DNA of 64,000 nt. Origin: Syntrophus sp034006265. Its GTDB lineage: Bacteria > Desulfobacterota > Syntrophia > Syntrophales > Syntrophaceae. The number at the start of each line of letters is the position of its first letter. The stretch's first letter is position 1. The position numbers and the translations under genes are program-made. Shown here piece by piece: positions 16,099-25,387 of the stretch. The notes below the pieces were generated by a model. It was not told the DNA's origin and did not search any database. It was given only the letters and a program-made list of their open reading frames with translations. The stretch spans positions 13,065-77,064 of the forward strand of contig JAVETB010000004.1 in assembly GCA_034006265.1 (NCBI GenBank). The letters are read 5' to 3'.

Positions 16099-17486
16099 CT
16101 CTGCCCGGCTTCGTTTCCGACTACCTAAAAAAGTGCCGCTACGAGTCCTCACACGCCCTGAGTCCTGGAGAAGATTCTCTTCAGGGCATTCTGCAAGCCG
16201 TGGTCATTCCCGTTTTGGCTGAAAGAGGCCATCTTTTTTCGACACTGGCCAGTCTGGCCGGAAACGCCCCCGACATGCTGGAGCGGACGCTGGTCATCTG
16301 TGTCGTCAACAACCGCCCCTGTCCCTACACAAGCGCGGAGGCGATTGAAAACAATCAACGTACCCTGGAGATTCTTCGGGAACTTGGAAGAGGGCGAATT
16401 CCACATTTTGAAGAGGGCGAAGGCTTCCTCATCGAAGATTGCCGGCGGATTCTCCAAGGCAGGCTGCGCCTGGTCTATCTGGATGCCTCTTCACCGGGAA
16501 GGGAGCTGCCTCTGAAACAGGGCGGGGTTGGTCTTGCGAGAAAGATTGGCCTCGATGCGGCGCTTTCCGTCATGGATTTCAACGGCCCCGATCATGGTCT
16601 GCTCCTGTGCCTCGATGCGGATTCCCCCGTAGATCGAAATTATCTGTCCGCTGTGCGCCGATTTTATGAAGGCCGGAACATGGGAGCTGCCGTCGTGGCC
16701 TATGCCCATCCCCTCCCAGCAAACCCGAAGCTGCTCGCCGCCATTGTCCGGTATGAGCTCTACCTCCGCTATTACGTCCTTGGGCTGGAATTTGCGGGAT
16801 CCCCTTACGCCTTCCACACCATCGGTTCCACCATGAGCTGCACCGTCCGGAGCTATTCCGCCGTCCGGGGGATGAACCGCCGCGAGGCGGGGGAGGATTT
16901 CTATTTTCTCAACAAGCTGGCGAAGCTTTCTCCCGTGGGAACCATTTCAGGAACACGGGTTTACCCGTCTCCCAGGGTTTCCCGGAGGGTTCCCTTCGGC
17001 ACGGGACAGCGGATGAAAAGTTCCCTGGAGGGAACGGATCGGGAGGACATCTTTTATGATCCCCGGATCTTTCGGATTCTGAAGTCCTGGCTGAAGGGGA
17101 TGAAAACCATCATCAGTAACGGGGGAGATTTTACCCTGCGGATGGCAGAAGAGATCTCACCCGTTCTTCCCTGTTTTCTAGAAAGGACTCAGTTCCCTGA
17201 TGTCTGGGCAAAGATCTGCAGGACGCACAGGAGTCCGGAAAAACGTCACGAGCATTTTTCGGAGTGGTTTGACGGGTTCAGAACCATGAAGCTCGTCCAC
17301 CACCTCTCGGACAACGCCCTTCCAGCGTGTCCGGTGGGGCGGGCTCTGCCGCTGCTGCTGGAATGGATGGAGCATCCTCTTGAGGAAGCCTGGCAGGCAA
17401 AACGTGACGGGTATGATCCCGGGCTGGAAGTGCAGATCGAAATACTTCAAAATCTTAGGAATTATGAGTTTCAGGGCGAAAAATAA
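16095..17486 (+). CDS. Glycosyltransferase-like (GT-A fold) protein
   Basis: A 463-residue protein of the family 2 glycosyltransferase type. The N-terminal strand is AVVIPVLAERGHLFSTLASL. A sugar-nucleotide/metal site of DxD type appears as LLLCLDADSPVDRNYL near 170-185. GGVGLARKIGLDAAL precedes it and EAGEDFYFLNKL follows, matching the acceptor-loop ED motif. There are no membrane segments. The donor and acceptor are unknown. It is coupled to miaA by ATGA. A promoter follows, so the operon probably ends here. Confidence 0.75.
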   Translation: MTLPGFVSDYLKKCRYESSHALSPGEDSLQGILQAVVIPVLAERGHLFSTLASLAGNAPDMLERTLVICVVNNRPCPYTSAEAIENNQRTLEILRELGRGRIPHFEEGEGFLIEDCRRILQGRLRLVYLDASSPGRELPLKQGGVGLARKIGLDAALSVMDFNGPDHGLLLCLDADSPVDRNYLSAVRRFYEGRNMGAAVVAYAHPLPANPKLLAAIVRYELYLRYYVLGLEFAGSPYAFHTIGSTMSCTVRSYSAVRGMNRREAGEDFYFLNKLAKLSPVGTISGTRVYPSPRVSRRVPFGTGQRMKSSLEGTDREDIFYDPRIFRILKSWLKGMKTIISNGGDFTLRMAEEISPVLPCFLERTQFPDVWAKICRTHRSPEKRHEHFSEWFDGFRTMKLVHHLSDNALPACPVGRALPLLLEWMEHPLEEAWQAKRDGYDPGLEVQIEILQNLRNYEFQGEK

Positions 17487-17513
17487 TCTTCGGAAATTTA
17501 TGAGAATCACCTC

Positions 17514-17542
17514 TTGACCTTTACAGGCACTTTCCCTATACT
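17514..17542 (+). promoter_or_regulatory. Predicted sigma70 promoter for the PPIase lipoprotein gene
   Basis: TTGACC (17514-17519), a 17-nt spacer and TATACT (17537-17542), about 65 nt upstream of the ATG at 17607. Both hexamers are near consensus, so a separate transcript is likely. Confidence 0.75.
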
Positions 17543-17606
17543 CCGCCTACTTAATTGAAAATTCTGTCTTATCAGCATTAAAGCATGAACATTCAAAGGA
17601 GATCAT

Positions 17607-18698
17607 ATGTCATCACCAAAGTGCAAGGGAGTACCAGCCATTTTTTCAACAGCAATACTTTGCATGATCCTTTTACTGGCCTTCGGATTGACGGCTTGCC
17701 AGAAACAGGGGGAAAAAGAGACCGCTCTTAAAGAAACAACCGGCCAGTCCGCCGCATCCGATCCATCGAACCCTGCGAAGGATACATCGGTCGCCCTTGG
17801 ACCCGGTGGAGCCGTCATTGAGGTGGATGGGGCGAAAATGACCAAGGCGCAGCTGGATGCGGAAGTGAACAGCAAGATGTCGGAGATTCAGGACAAAATG
17901 CCGCCTGAAAAGCTGGACCAGGTCAAAACCAACATCCAGAAGGGGCTCGTTGAGGATTTTGTTGTCAAAACCCTGCTGAACAATGAGGTAAACCGCCTGA
18001 AAATCACCGCGACAAACGAAGAAATTGATCAGGCGATTGAAAAACTGAAATCAACCCTTCCCCCCAATATGACCTTGGAAGACCTTATGAAGAAGAACCA
18101 TCTGACCCGGGAAAAAATGCGGGAAGAGATCCAGCTTGGAATCCGCATCAACAAGCTTATCTCCCCGCAGATCAAGAACCTGCCCGCGCCAACCGAGAAG
18201 GAAATCTCAGATTTCTACAAGAACAACCAGAAGCGCTTCAAGGTGCCTGAGGCCGTACACGCAAGACATATTCTCATTGCCAAGGCCCCCGGAGACAGTG
18301 ATGCGCTTCTTGCCCAGAAAAAGGCAAAGGCGGAAGGACTGAGAAAGCAGATTACGGCTGGAGCTGATTTTGCCGAGCTGGCGAGGACTCATTCAGATTG
18401 CCCCAGCAAAAGCAACGGGGGCGACCTGGGTAATGTCACCCGCGGACAGATGGTAAAGCCCTTTGAAGACGCTGTCTTCGCATTGAAAAAGAATCAAATC
18501 GGTCCGGTTGTGGAGACGGAATATGGATTCCATGTGGTGCAGGCGCTAGGTGTACGGCCGCCAAAGACCATCGCCTTTGACGAAAAGACCAAGGCGATGA
18601 TCTCGGCTTATCTTCAGCAGCAGAAACAGCAGGATGTTTTCAAGAACATGATCAGGAGCCTCAAGGAAAAGGCAAAGATCGTGTCCTATCTCTCCTGA
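17607..18698 (+). CDS. Parvulin-type peptidyl-prolyl isomerase lipoprotein (SurA/PrsA-like)
   Basis: A 363-residue predicted lipoprotein: signal segment to FGLTAC with the lipidated Cys at 31, a Ser/Thr/Lys-rich linker, an N-terminal chaperone-type helical part (about 65-205) and one parvulin domain (about 215-310). The domain has ARHILIAKAPG, DFAELARTHSDCPSKSNGG, GDLGNVTRGQMVKPFEDAVF and ETEYGFHVVQALG. A C-terminal helix follows. It should assist folding of exported proteins in the periplasm. AAGGAGATCAT precedes ATG 17607. It has its own promoter and a strong terminator, so it is monocistronic. Confidence 0.92.
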   Translation: MSSPKCKGVPAIFSTAILCMILLLAFGLTACQKQGEKETALKETTGQSAASDPSNPAKDTSVALGPGGAVIEVDGAKMTKAQLDAEVNSKMSEIQDKMPPEKLDQVKTNIQKGLVEDFVVKTLLNNEVNRLKITATNEEIDQAIEKLKSTLPPNMTLEDLMKKNHLTREKMREEIQLGIRINKLISPQIKNLPAPTEKEISDFYKNNQKRFKVPEAVHARHILIAKAPGDSDALLAQKKAKAEGLRKQITAGADFAELARTHSDCPSKSNGGDLGNVTRGQMVKPFEDAVFALKKNQIGPVVETEYGFHVVQALGVRPPKTIAFDEKTKAMISAYLQQQKQQDVFKNMIRSLKEKAKIVSYLS

Positions 18699-18728
18699 TG
18701 CACGTATTCAGATAGCCAGAGAAATGCA

Positions 18729-18772
18729 GGGGGCATCTCATCCGTTCCTGGATGAGATGCCCCCTTATTTTT
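18729..18772. terminator. Strong intrinsic terminator
   Basis: A perfect 15-bp stem (18729-18743 with 18750-18764; arms GGGGGCATCTCATCC and its complement), a 6-nt loop and TTATTTTT. It ends the PPIase transcript and also lies beyond the end of the convergent DUF2520 gene. Confidence 0.9.
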
Positions 18773-18819
18773 GAGAACAATCGACGGATCACCAATGCGG
18801 TGATTCCAGTTCCTTCTCT

Positions 18820-19716
18820 CTACGTCTGATCGTTGCTTCCCCCCCGCAGCAGTCGCGTGAGGGCTTCGGCGCGTTCAGTCGAAAGACTCCCTTTCTCCAC
18901 ACCCAGGTCTACGGTCAGAACGCCCAATTCCTGATAGATGCTCAGGAAGTGGGGCAGCTTCAGGGAAAAGGCGGCCAGATGTTTCTGGATCGTACCCACA
19001 TCGCCGCGGGCGATGGGACCGGTTAGGGCCGAAATGGTGCCTTGGCGCTCAATGTTCCTGATCGTTCCCAGGACCAGGGGCCAAAAGGCCTCGATGGCTT
19101 GTTCACGGGTCAATCCGAAAGAGGCATAAATGGTTTCCACGGTGTGCAGCAGTGTCGTCAGATAGTTGGACGCCATACAGGCGGCAGCATGATAAAGGGG
19201 CTTGTCCGCCTCGTTGACCAAAAAGGGCTTCCCACCAAGATCCCTTACCAGTTTTTCGGCCCAGCCGACGAGCTCTTCCTGAGCCGTAACACCGAACGCG
19301 CTGCCCGGCAGGTTCTCAATAGCTCCCCCGATATCGGCAAAAGACTGGATCGGATGAATGCTGGCGACCAGCGCCCCTGAACGGCGGGCCGACTCCAAGA
19401 GATCGAGCCCCCCGGCGCCGCTCATGTGCACAACCTTATTTCCCGGTATAATCGTCCCGGAATCGCTCAGGGTTCGGCATGTTTCGGCAATTTCGTCATC
19501 AGGAGTCGTGATCAGGATGACATCGGCCTTTCGGGCGGCTTCTTCTGGACTGGAAAAGGGCTGAGCCGACGTGTAGGAGAGAATGTCCTTTAGGGCGGAG
19601 GGATTCCGATCGGAAACGGCAGCAATGCCGTAACCGGCCTTCTGAAGGAGATAGCCCATGGCCGTACCGACCTTGCCTGCTCCGATAATCGCTATTTGCT
19701 CGATGAAACCGGTCAT
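18820..19716 (-). CDS. Rossmann-fold / DUF2520 protein (ketopantoate-reductase-like)
   Basis: A 298-residue NAD(P)-binding protein. The N-terminus has IAIIGAGKVGTAMGYLLQKAG (about 8-28), DVILITTPDDEIAETC follows, and the C-terminal helical part has HPIQSFAD, FLVNEADKPLYHAAACMASN and NIERQGTISALTGPIARGD. This is the pairing of a Rossmann-like domain with DUF2520. Some relatives have been linked to pantothenate synthesis, but the substrate here is not shown. The ATG at 19716 overlaps the stop of a 32-codon ORF upstream (ATGA). Confidence 0.85.
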   Translation of the reverse strand: MTGFIEQIAIIGAGKVGTAMGYLLQKAGYGIAAVSDRNPSALKDILSYTSAQPFSSPEEAARKADVILITTPDDEIAETCRTLSDSGTIIPGNKVVHMSGAGGLDLLESARRSGALVASIHPIQSFADIGGAIENLPGSAFGVTAQEELVGWAEKLVRDLGGKPFLVNEADKPLYHAAACMASNYLTTLLHTVETIYASFGLTREQAIEAFWPLVLGTIRNIERQGTISALTGPIARGDVGTIQKHLAAFSLKLPHFLSIYQELGVLTVDLGVEKGSLSTERAEALTRLLRGGSNDQT

Positions 19717-19811
19717 GACTTTGAAGGAATCAGAAAATGTTCGCCATAAAAAAGCCCGTGGAAAGGATCCGCAAGGCCGATCACCGGGTCATTGATTACA
19801 CGAGTCTTCAT
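19713..19811 (-). CDS. Possible 32-residue leader or small protein coupled to the DUF2520 gene
   Basis: A short frame from ATG 19811 encodes 32 residues, starting MKTRVINDPVIGLADPFHGL and ending IPSKS. It has a strong AAAGGAG ribosome-binding site and its stop overlaps the next ATG by 4 nt. It is hydrophilic with no known motif. It could be a leader peptide, a real small protein or the end of a lost gene. Confidence 0.4.
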   Translation of the reverse strand: MKTRVINDPVIGLADPFHGLFYGEHFLIPSKS

Positions 19812-20004
19812 GCATTCAACTCCTTTCGTCTCAGTCCATTCTGCCGTGGATTCAAGAGATTATCTTTCTAACACAGGAAAGAAAAAAGAATCAACCGAAA
19901 TGACTTCCCTGCAGGCAGGAAGACAGAGGCGGATCATGCCTTGTCATTCCGCAGCAATTTGGATATAGTTCAAACCATCTGCAACAGGAAGGAATTAGAC
20001 GAAC

Positions 20005-20649
20005 ATGAAATCCGTGGAGCTGATGATTTTCGATTTTGACGGCACGCTGGTCAATTCCGGTACCGATCTGGTGAATGCGGTCAATCACACGCTGAAAAGA
20101 CTTTCGCTGCCTGAACTTCCCGGCGGGAAAATCATCAGCTTTGTCGGGGACGGAGTTCAGAAGCTGGTGGAGCGCTCTCTGGGGCGCTTTTTCCCGGAAT
20201 ACTTCGATGAGGCGATGAAAATCTTCGACCTTTATTACAGGGAACATCTGCTGGACCATACGGCGCCCTATCCGGGAGTGGAGGCTGTCCTCGCTCACTT
20301 TTCCGACAAAAAAAAGGTCATCATGACCAACAAGCGGCATCATTTCACAGTAGAACTCACGGACGCCCTCCATCTGACCGAATATTTCGACGAGATCATC
20401 GGGGCGGACAGCAGGCCTTATCGTAAGCCGGACAGACGTCTCGTCGATCCTCTTCTGGATCTCTATGGCGTCCCTCGGGAAAAAGCCGTCATTGTCGGTG
20501 ACGGGATCAATGATGTCCTTCTGGCCAAAAACGCCGGCTTGATCAGTTGCGCTTTTTTGAACGGCCTGGGAAACCGGAAAGAACTCCTGTCCCTGCAGCC
20601 CGATTTTGTCTGTGAAGGCCTGCTCGAGGTGATTTCCTTCTTCTGCTGA
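20005..20649 (+). CDS. HAD-superfamily phosphatase, phosphoglycolate phosphatase-like
   Basis: A 214-residue HAD hydrolase. Motif I is DFDGTLVNS (D10/D12), motif II is KVIMTNK, the motif III lysine lies in YRKPDRRLVDPLL and motif IV in AVIVGDGINDVLLAKNAG. The helical cap between motif I and II fits the Gph/PGMB group. It would remove phosphate from 2-phosphoglycolate or a similar small sugar phosphate; the specificity is not visible. Ribosome-binding site AGGAAGGAA. Seven nt separate it from tilS, so it begins a plus-strand run of genes. Confidence 0.85.
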   Translation: MKSVELMIFDFDGTLVNSGTDLVNAVNHTLKRLSLPELPGGKIISFVGDGVQKLVERSLGRFFPEYFDEAMKIFDLYYREHLLDHTAPYPGVEAVLAHFSDKKKVIMTNKRHHFTVELTDALHLTEYFDEIIGADSRPYRKPDRRLVDPLLDLYGVPREKAVIVGDGINDVLLAKNAGLISCAFLNGLGNRKELLSLQPDFVCEGLLEVISFFC

Positions 20650-20656
20650 GGGGGCG

Positions 20657-22087
20657 ATGCTGAACAAGATCAGGAAAAGCGTGCAAAAGTTCGGAATGCT
20701 GCAGGGCGGTGAGCACGTGGTCGTCGCCGTTTCGGGAGGGCCGGATTCCGTTTCACTTCTGCAGGTTCTTGCACTTCTTGCTCCCGAGTACGGCCTGACA
20801 TTGACCGCAGCCCATCTCAATCATGGACTGAGGGGGGCGGAATCGGATGCCGAGGAGAGGCTGGTCTGCCGGTTATGTGAGGAAAGGGGGATTCCCTGCG
20901 CCGTCAAAAGGGTAAACCTCACGGAGCTTCGACAAACCGGGCGCCGGAGGCACTCCCTGGAGGACCTTGGGAGGGAGGAACGCTATTCCTTCTTCTCGGC
21001 TGTGGGAAAAAGGGTCGGCGCTGCCCGGATTGCCCTGGGGCATCATCGGGAGGATCAGGCAGAAACCGTCCTGATGAATCTGATCCGGGGCAGCGGCCTG
21101 GAGGGGTTGAAAGGTATCCTTCCCGTTCGGGACGGAATCTTTATCCGCCCCCTCATTGAAGTCAGCAGGGCAGAGATTCTGACGTTTCTCCTGACACAGG
21201 GCCTTCCCTTTTCCGAGGACAGCTCCAATACCCAGGAGGTCTTCCTTCGAAACAGGATCCGCCACCAGCTGATTCCCCTCCTGCAAGCTCAATACAATCC
21301 CCGGATCGTTGATGCCCTGAACCGGATGGCCTCGATCGTCCGCCACGAGAATGACTGCCTGGAGACGACGGCACGCCGGATTCTTGATACCTGGAAGATT
21401 CCCGATTCGTTGGCGGGGAAGGGGACAGCGCTCGATATTTCCCGGCTGACGGGGATACCCGAAGCGCTTCAGTACAGAGTGGTTAAAGGCCTGCTTGAAC
21501 ATTTGCTCTCCGGCTCGTTCAGGATAACCTCGCGGCATATCAGGGCGGTCCTCGATCTCTGCAAGGGTGGGAAGCCCGCCGGTGCTGTCCATCTGCCGGG
21601 ACGGGCCGTGGTGAGGAGGGAATACGGGCTGCTGATCCTGTCGCGCGGAAGTGGAGACCCCACGCCGGCAGAGACGTCAAGCACGGGACGGAGGATTTCC
21701 GGCCAATTCTTTTATCCCATTGAATTTCCAGGATGTGTTGAGATCAAGGAGCTTGGAAGAATCGTTAGGACGACCTTTGTCGAAAAGGCTCGCCCGGAAG
21801 CTTCAAGGGAAGGAAGCCTTGCCGTCTGCCTCGATTTCGACAGGGTGCAGATACCCCTTGCCATCCGGAATCGACGGGAGGGGGATCGCTTTCAGCCATC
21901 CGGCATGATGGGAACAAAGAAATTGAAGGACTATTTCATCGACGAAAAGATCCCGCACCGGCAACGGGATTCCATACCGCTTCTGGTGGATTGCCGTTCC
22001 GTGGTTTGGATTGCGGGATATCGACTCAGTGAGCGTGTTTCGGTAAATAAAAATACGAAGCATATCGCAAAAATAGAAATTATTTGA
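20657..22087 (+). CDS. tilS: tRNA(Ile)-lysidine synthase TilS
   Basis: A 476-residue TilS, which ligates lysine to C34 of the minor tRNA-Ile so that it reads AUA. The N-type ATPase PP-loop SGGPDSVSLL starts at residue 26, and AAHLNHGLRGAESDAEE and ALGHHREDQAETVLMNLIRG follow. The C-terminal domain ends with the typical MGTKKLKDYFIDEKIPHRQR and VWIAGYRLSERV. This is an essential gene in most bacteria. It sits between the HAD gene and ftsH, a common order. Confidence 0.95.
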   Translation: MLNKIRKSVQKFGMLQGGEHVVVAVSGGPDSVSLLQVLALLAPEYGLTLTAAHLNHGLRGAESDAEERLVCRLCEERGIPCAVKRVNLTELRQTGRRRHSLEDLGREERYSFFSAVGKRVGAARIALGHHREDQAETVLMNLIRGSGLEGLKGILPVRDGIFIRPLIEVSRAEILTFLLTQGLPFSEDSSNTQEVFLRNRIRHQLIPLLQAQYNPRIVDALNRMASIVRHENDCLETTARRILDTWKIPDSLAGKGTALDISRLTGIPEALQYRVVKGLLEHLLSGSFRITSRHIRAVLDLCKGGKPAGAVHLPGRAVVRREYGLLILSRGSGDPTPAETSSTGRRISGQFFYPIEFPGCVEIKELGRIVRTTFVEKARPEASREGSLAVCLDFDRVQIPLAIRNRREGDRFQPSGMMGTKKLKDYFIDEKIPHRQRDSIPLLVDCRSVVWIAGYRLSERVSVNKNTKHIAKIEII

Positions 22088-22196
22088 AATTGTAAAAGGA
22101 TTAATGTAATTGTGGCCGGAAACTTGATTTCCTGAACAATCTGCTTGATTGAAAGAACGTAACGTGGCCACTGATAAATAAAAAGGAGCATCTTTA

Positions 22197-24038
22197 TTGA
22201 ATTCTTTGCAGAAAAATATTGCACTCTGGCTGATCATCAGCCTCGTCTTTGTGCTTGTGTACCATCTTTTCAGCCAGCCAAAAGGCCAGGATGAAACGAT
22301 CGTTTTCAGCGATTTTATCTCCTATGCCGACAAAGGTCAGATCAATGAAGTGACCATGCAGGGGGACCATATCAGCGGAAAGATGACAAGCGGGAAAAAA
22401 TTCAAGAGTTACGCCCCCAATGATCCGAGTCTCATTCCACTGCTGAAATCCAAGGGAGTGCGAATTACGGCCAAACCGGAGGAGGAATCCCCGTGGTTTG
22501 TGACGGTTCTCGTGTCCTGGTTCCCCATGCTCCTGCTCATCGGGGTTTGGATCTTCTTCATGCGGCAGATGCAGGCCGGTGGCGGAAAGGCCATGGCCTT
22601 TGGCAAAAGCCGGGCGCGACTGATGACAGACAAGACAAAGAAAGTGACCTTTTCCGATGTCGCGGGGATCGATGAAGCCAAGGCGGAACTGGAAGAGGTC
22701 ATCGAATTTCTCAAGGAGCCCAAAAAATTCACCCGCTTGGGCGGGCGGATTCCCAAGGGTCTGCTTCTAGTCGGCCCTCCGGGGACAGGAAAAACGCTGC
22801 TTGCCAAGGCGATCGCCGGTGAAGCCGATGTGCCTTTCCTGAGCATAAGTGGGTCCGATTTTGTAGAGATGTTTGTCGGGGTTGGCGCTTCGCGTGTGAG
22901 GGATCTCTTCACCCAGGCCAAAAAGAATGCCCCGTGCATTATCTTCATTGATGAAATCGATGCTGTGGGTCGGCACCGGGGCGCCGGTCTCGGGGGAGGC
23001 CATGACGAGCGGGAGCAGACGCTCAATCAGCTTCTCGTGGAAATGGACGGCTTTGAATCCAATGAAGGCGTCATCCTCGTTTCCGCGACCAACCGCCCCG
23101 ATGTGCTCGATCCGGCGCTGCTCCGGCCGGGGCGGTTCGACCGGCAGGTAGTTGTTCCCCTTCCCGATGTCAAGGGGAGGGAAAAGATTTTTCAGGTGCA
23201 TTCCCGTAAAACCACCCTGGCGGATGACGTGGAATTCTCGATTCTCGCCAGGGGAACGCCGGGGGCTTCGGGAGCAGATATAGAAAATCTGGTGAATGAA
23301 GCGATTATTCATGCCTCCCGCCTGGGAAAGGATAACGTGGAGCTTGCGGACTTCGATTTTGCAAGGGATAAAATCCTCATGGGCGCCGAGCGGAAAAGCA
23401 TGGTCATCAGCGATGAAGAAAAACGAAACACCGCCTATCACGAGGCGGGGCACGCCCTGATCGCCCGATTGCTGCCGGGAAGCGATCCCATCCACAAGGT
23501 GACCATCATCCCCAGGGGAAGGGCCCTGGGTCTGACGCAGCAGCTGCCCGTCGATGAAAAGCACACCTATCCCAAAAAGTTTCTCCTGACGAACATTACG
23601 ATCCTCCTGGCAGGCCGGGCTGCGGAGGAACTCACCCTCAACGACTTTACAACGGGCGCCGGCAACGACATCGAACGGGCCACCCACATCGCCAGAAAAA
23701 TGGTGTGCGAATGGGGCATGAGCGAAATCCTCGGTCCGCTCAGTTACGGGGGGAAAGAAGAGCAGATTTTTCTCGGCCGGGAGTTTGCCACCCACAAGGA
23801 TTACAGTGAAGAAACGGCACGGCGGATCGATGAGGAGATATCCGCCATCGTGACAGGCTGCTATGAAAATGCCAAAAAAATCCTTCTGGAAAACAAGGAT
23901 ACGCTCAATCGGCTTGCCAGTGAGCTGCTGGAAAAGGAAGTGCTGAACACCGCCGAGCTGGATGCCATCATCGGAATTCCGACGGCAGGGGTCGAGAAAG
24001 AAAGAGAGCAGGGCAATCCCGCCGATGGGGAAGCCTGA
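22197..24038 (+). CDS. ftsH: ATP-dependent zinc metalloprotease FtsH
   Basis: A 613-residue membrane AAA+ protease. Two membrane segments (about 7-25 and 100-121) flank the periplasmic domain. The AAA domain has Walker A GPPGTGKT (193-200), Walker B IIFIDEIDAVGRHRG and the second region of homology RPDVLDPALLRPGRFDR. The zinc site is HEAGH (415-419), with a downstream Glu-Asp ligand region TTGAGNDIERAT. It degrades membrane and regulatory proteins. The start is a TTG at 22197 behind AAAAGGAG. No in-frame ATG lies nearby at the right place, so the TTG is likely genuine. Confidence 0.96.
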   Translation: MNSLQKNIALWLIISLVFVLVYHLFSQPKGQDETIVFSDFISYADKGQINEVTMQGDHISGKMTSGKKFKSYAPNDPSLIPLLKSKGVRITAKPEEESPWFVTVLVSWFPMLLLIGVWIFFMRQMQAGGGKAMAFGKSRARLMTDKTKKVTFSDVAGIDEAKAELEEVIEFLKEPKKFTRLGGRIPKGLLLVGPPGTGKTLLAKAIAGEADVPFLSISGSDFVEMFVGVGASRVRDLFTQAKKNAPCIIFIDEIDAVGRHRGAGLGGGHDEREQTLNQLLVEMDGFESNEGVILVSATNRPDVLDPALLRPGRFDRQVVVPLPDVKGREKIFQVHSRKTTLADDVEFSILARGTPGASGADIENLVNEAIIHASRLGKDNVELADFDFARDKILMGAERKSMVISDEEKRNTAYHEAGHALIARLLPGSDPIHKVTIIPRGRALGLTQQLPVDEKHTYPKKFLLTNITILLAGRAAEELTLNDFTTGAGNDIERATHIARKMVCEWGMSEILGPLSYGGKEEQIFLGREFATHKDYSEETARRIDEEISAIVTGCYENAKKILLENKDTLNRLASELLEKEVLNTAELDAIIGIPTAGVEKEREQGNPADGEA

Positions 24039-24094
24039 GTCGCAGTGTCCCGTCCACATTTCATATCTCCAGCCGGTGTTTCAAGGGTAAGCTA

Positions 24095-25342
24095 ATGGGC
24101 AAGGCTCAAGAAGCGAAACGGTTCCGCCATCCCCTGAGATCCCTTTCCGGCCTCTCCCCGTCAGAGCTTGCAGCGCTTATGCAGCGCGTGGGCGTCGATC
24201 CCTACGGGATCGACGCCATGCTTCCTAAAATGAGGCATCATAATATCCTCATTGAGGGGCTGGAGTGCAAGGTTGCCAATATTCTCAAGCAGGAGATGCT
24301 TTCCGTCGGCGGAGATGCGGCCGTGTCGCGGCAGTCCGTATCCTGTGCCGTTGCACGGACCGATGCCATCCTCATGGGAACGGAAAAGCAGCTGAGAAAC
24401 CTTGCTGAAAAGATTTCCTGCCAGCCCTTCGGACTGCGGGAAATATCCGGGCGCCTGAAGGAGCTTCTGGCCGAGGAGGCCCTGGAATGGATTTCCCTGA
24501 AGACGGCAAAACGGGAAATGATTTTCGGCGGAAAGACCCACATCATGGGTATTCTCAACGTGACCCCCGATTCATTTTCCGATGGGGGAAAATACCTTCC
24601 CCATGATCTGGCTGTAGCGCATGGGGTTCAACTGGTAGAGGCCGGGGCGGACATCCTGGATGTCGGGGGGGAATCGTCGAGACCCGGTGCGGAGGCGATC
24701 TCGCTGAAGGAAGAGGCGGAGCGGATTCTGCCGGTTATCAAAAAACTGGCGCGGGAAATCGACATTCCCATATCCATTGACACAACGAAATCCGAAATCG
24801 CCCGGGAAGCCCTGGAGGCCGGAGCGGAAATCATCAACGACATCAGTGCAATGACGTTTGATGAAGCCATGAGTGCGACGGTGAGGGATTCAGGCGCGGC
24901 CATCGTCCTCATGCACATGCGCGGGAAGCCGAAGGATATGCAGCTCGGCGACCTGACATACCGTTCCGTACAGGGAGATGTTTTCGCCTACCTGGAGGAG
25001 TGTATTGACCTGGCGGTTTCGGAAGGGCTCAGAAAAGAGCAGATCATCATTGATCCGGGATTGGGATTCGGAAAAACTCCTGCGGATTCTCTCAAGCTTC
25101 TAAAGCACTTGCGTGAGTACCGAGCCCTGGGGCGACCGATTCTCGTAGGACCCTCAAAAAAGCGATTTGTTGCCCTTGGGTCAGGTAGCCCGGAGTCCCT
25201 TCCCGATCCGCAGCAGCGGGTTGAGGGAACGGCTGCCGCCGTAGCCGCAGCCATTATGAACGGGGCCCACATCGTCAGGGTGCATGATGTCCCTGCAATG
25301 AAAAAAGTGGCTGCCATGACGGATGCGCTGCTTTCTGCGTAG
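24095..25342 (+). CDS. folP: Dihydropteroate synthase with N-terminal extension
   Basis: A 415-residue protein whose C-terminal two thirds is a complete DHPS, the enzyme joining p-aminobenzoate to dihydropterin pyrophosphate. It shows GILNVTPDSFSDGG from about residue 152, DVGGESSRPGA, DTTKSEIAREALEAG, NDISAM, LMHMRG and DPGLGFGKT, and ends with the region VRVHDV. The first about 145 residues are an extra domain seen only in some bacterial and archaeal DHPS. It contains LMQRVGVDPYGIDAM and a segment resembling VLMGTEKQLRNLAEKI. Its function is not known to me. It lies 57 nt behind ftsH. Confidence 0.93.
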   Translation: MGKAQEAKRFRHPLRSLSGLSPSELAALMQRVGVDPYGIDAMLPKMRHHNILIEGLECKVANILKQEMLSVGGDAAVSRQSVSCAVARTDAILMGTEKQLRNLAEKISCQPFGLREISGRLKELLAEEALEWISLKTAKREMIFGGKTHIMGILNVTPDSFSDGGKYLPHDLAVAHGVQLVEAGADILDVGGESSRPGAEAISLKEEAERILPVIKKLAREIDIPISIDTTKSEIAREALEAGAEIINDISAMTFDEAMSATVRDSGAAIVLMHMRGKPKDMQLGDLTYRSVQGDVFAYLEECIDLAVSEGLRKEQIIIDPGLGFGKTPADSLKLLKHLREYRALGRPILVGPSKKRFVALGSGSPESLPDPQQRVEGTAAAVAAAIMNGAHIVRVHDVPAMKKVAAMTDALLSA

Positions 25343-25387
25343 CATTCAACCCCCGTTATTTTAAAGGAGATATGAAAGGTCTGCAGG

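Noticed and set aside
22767..24059. A 430-codon minus-strand frame inside ftsH
   Set aside because: FtsH is unmistakable on the plus strand; the reverse frame has no motif.
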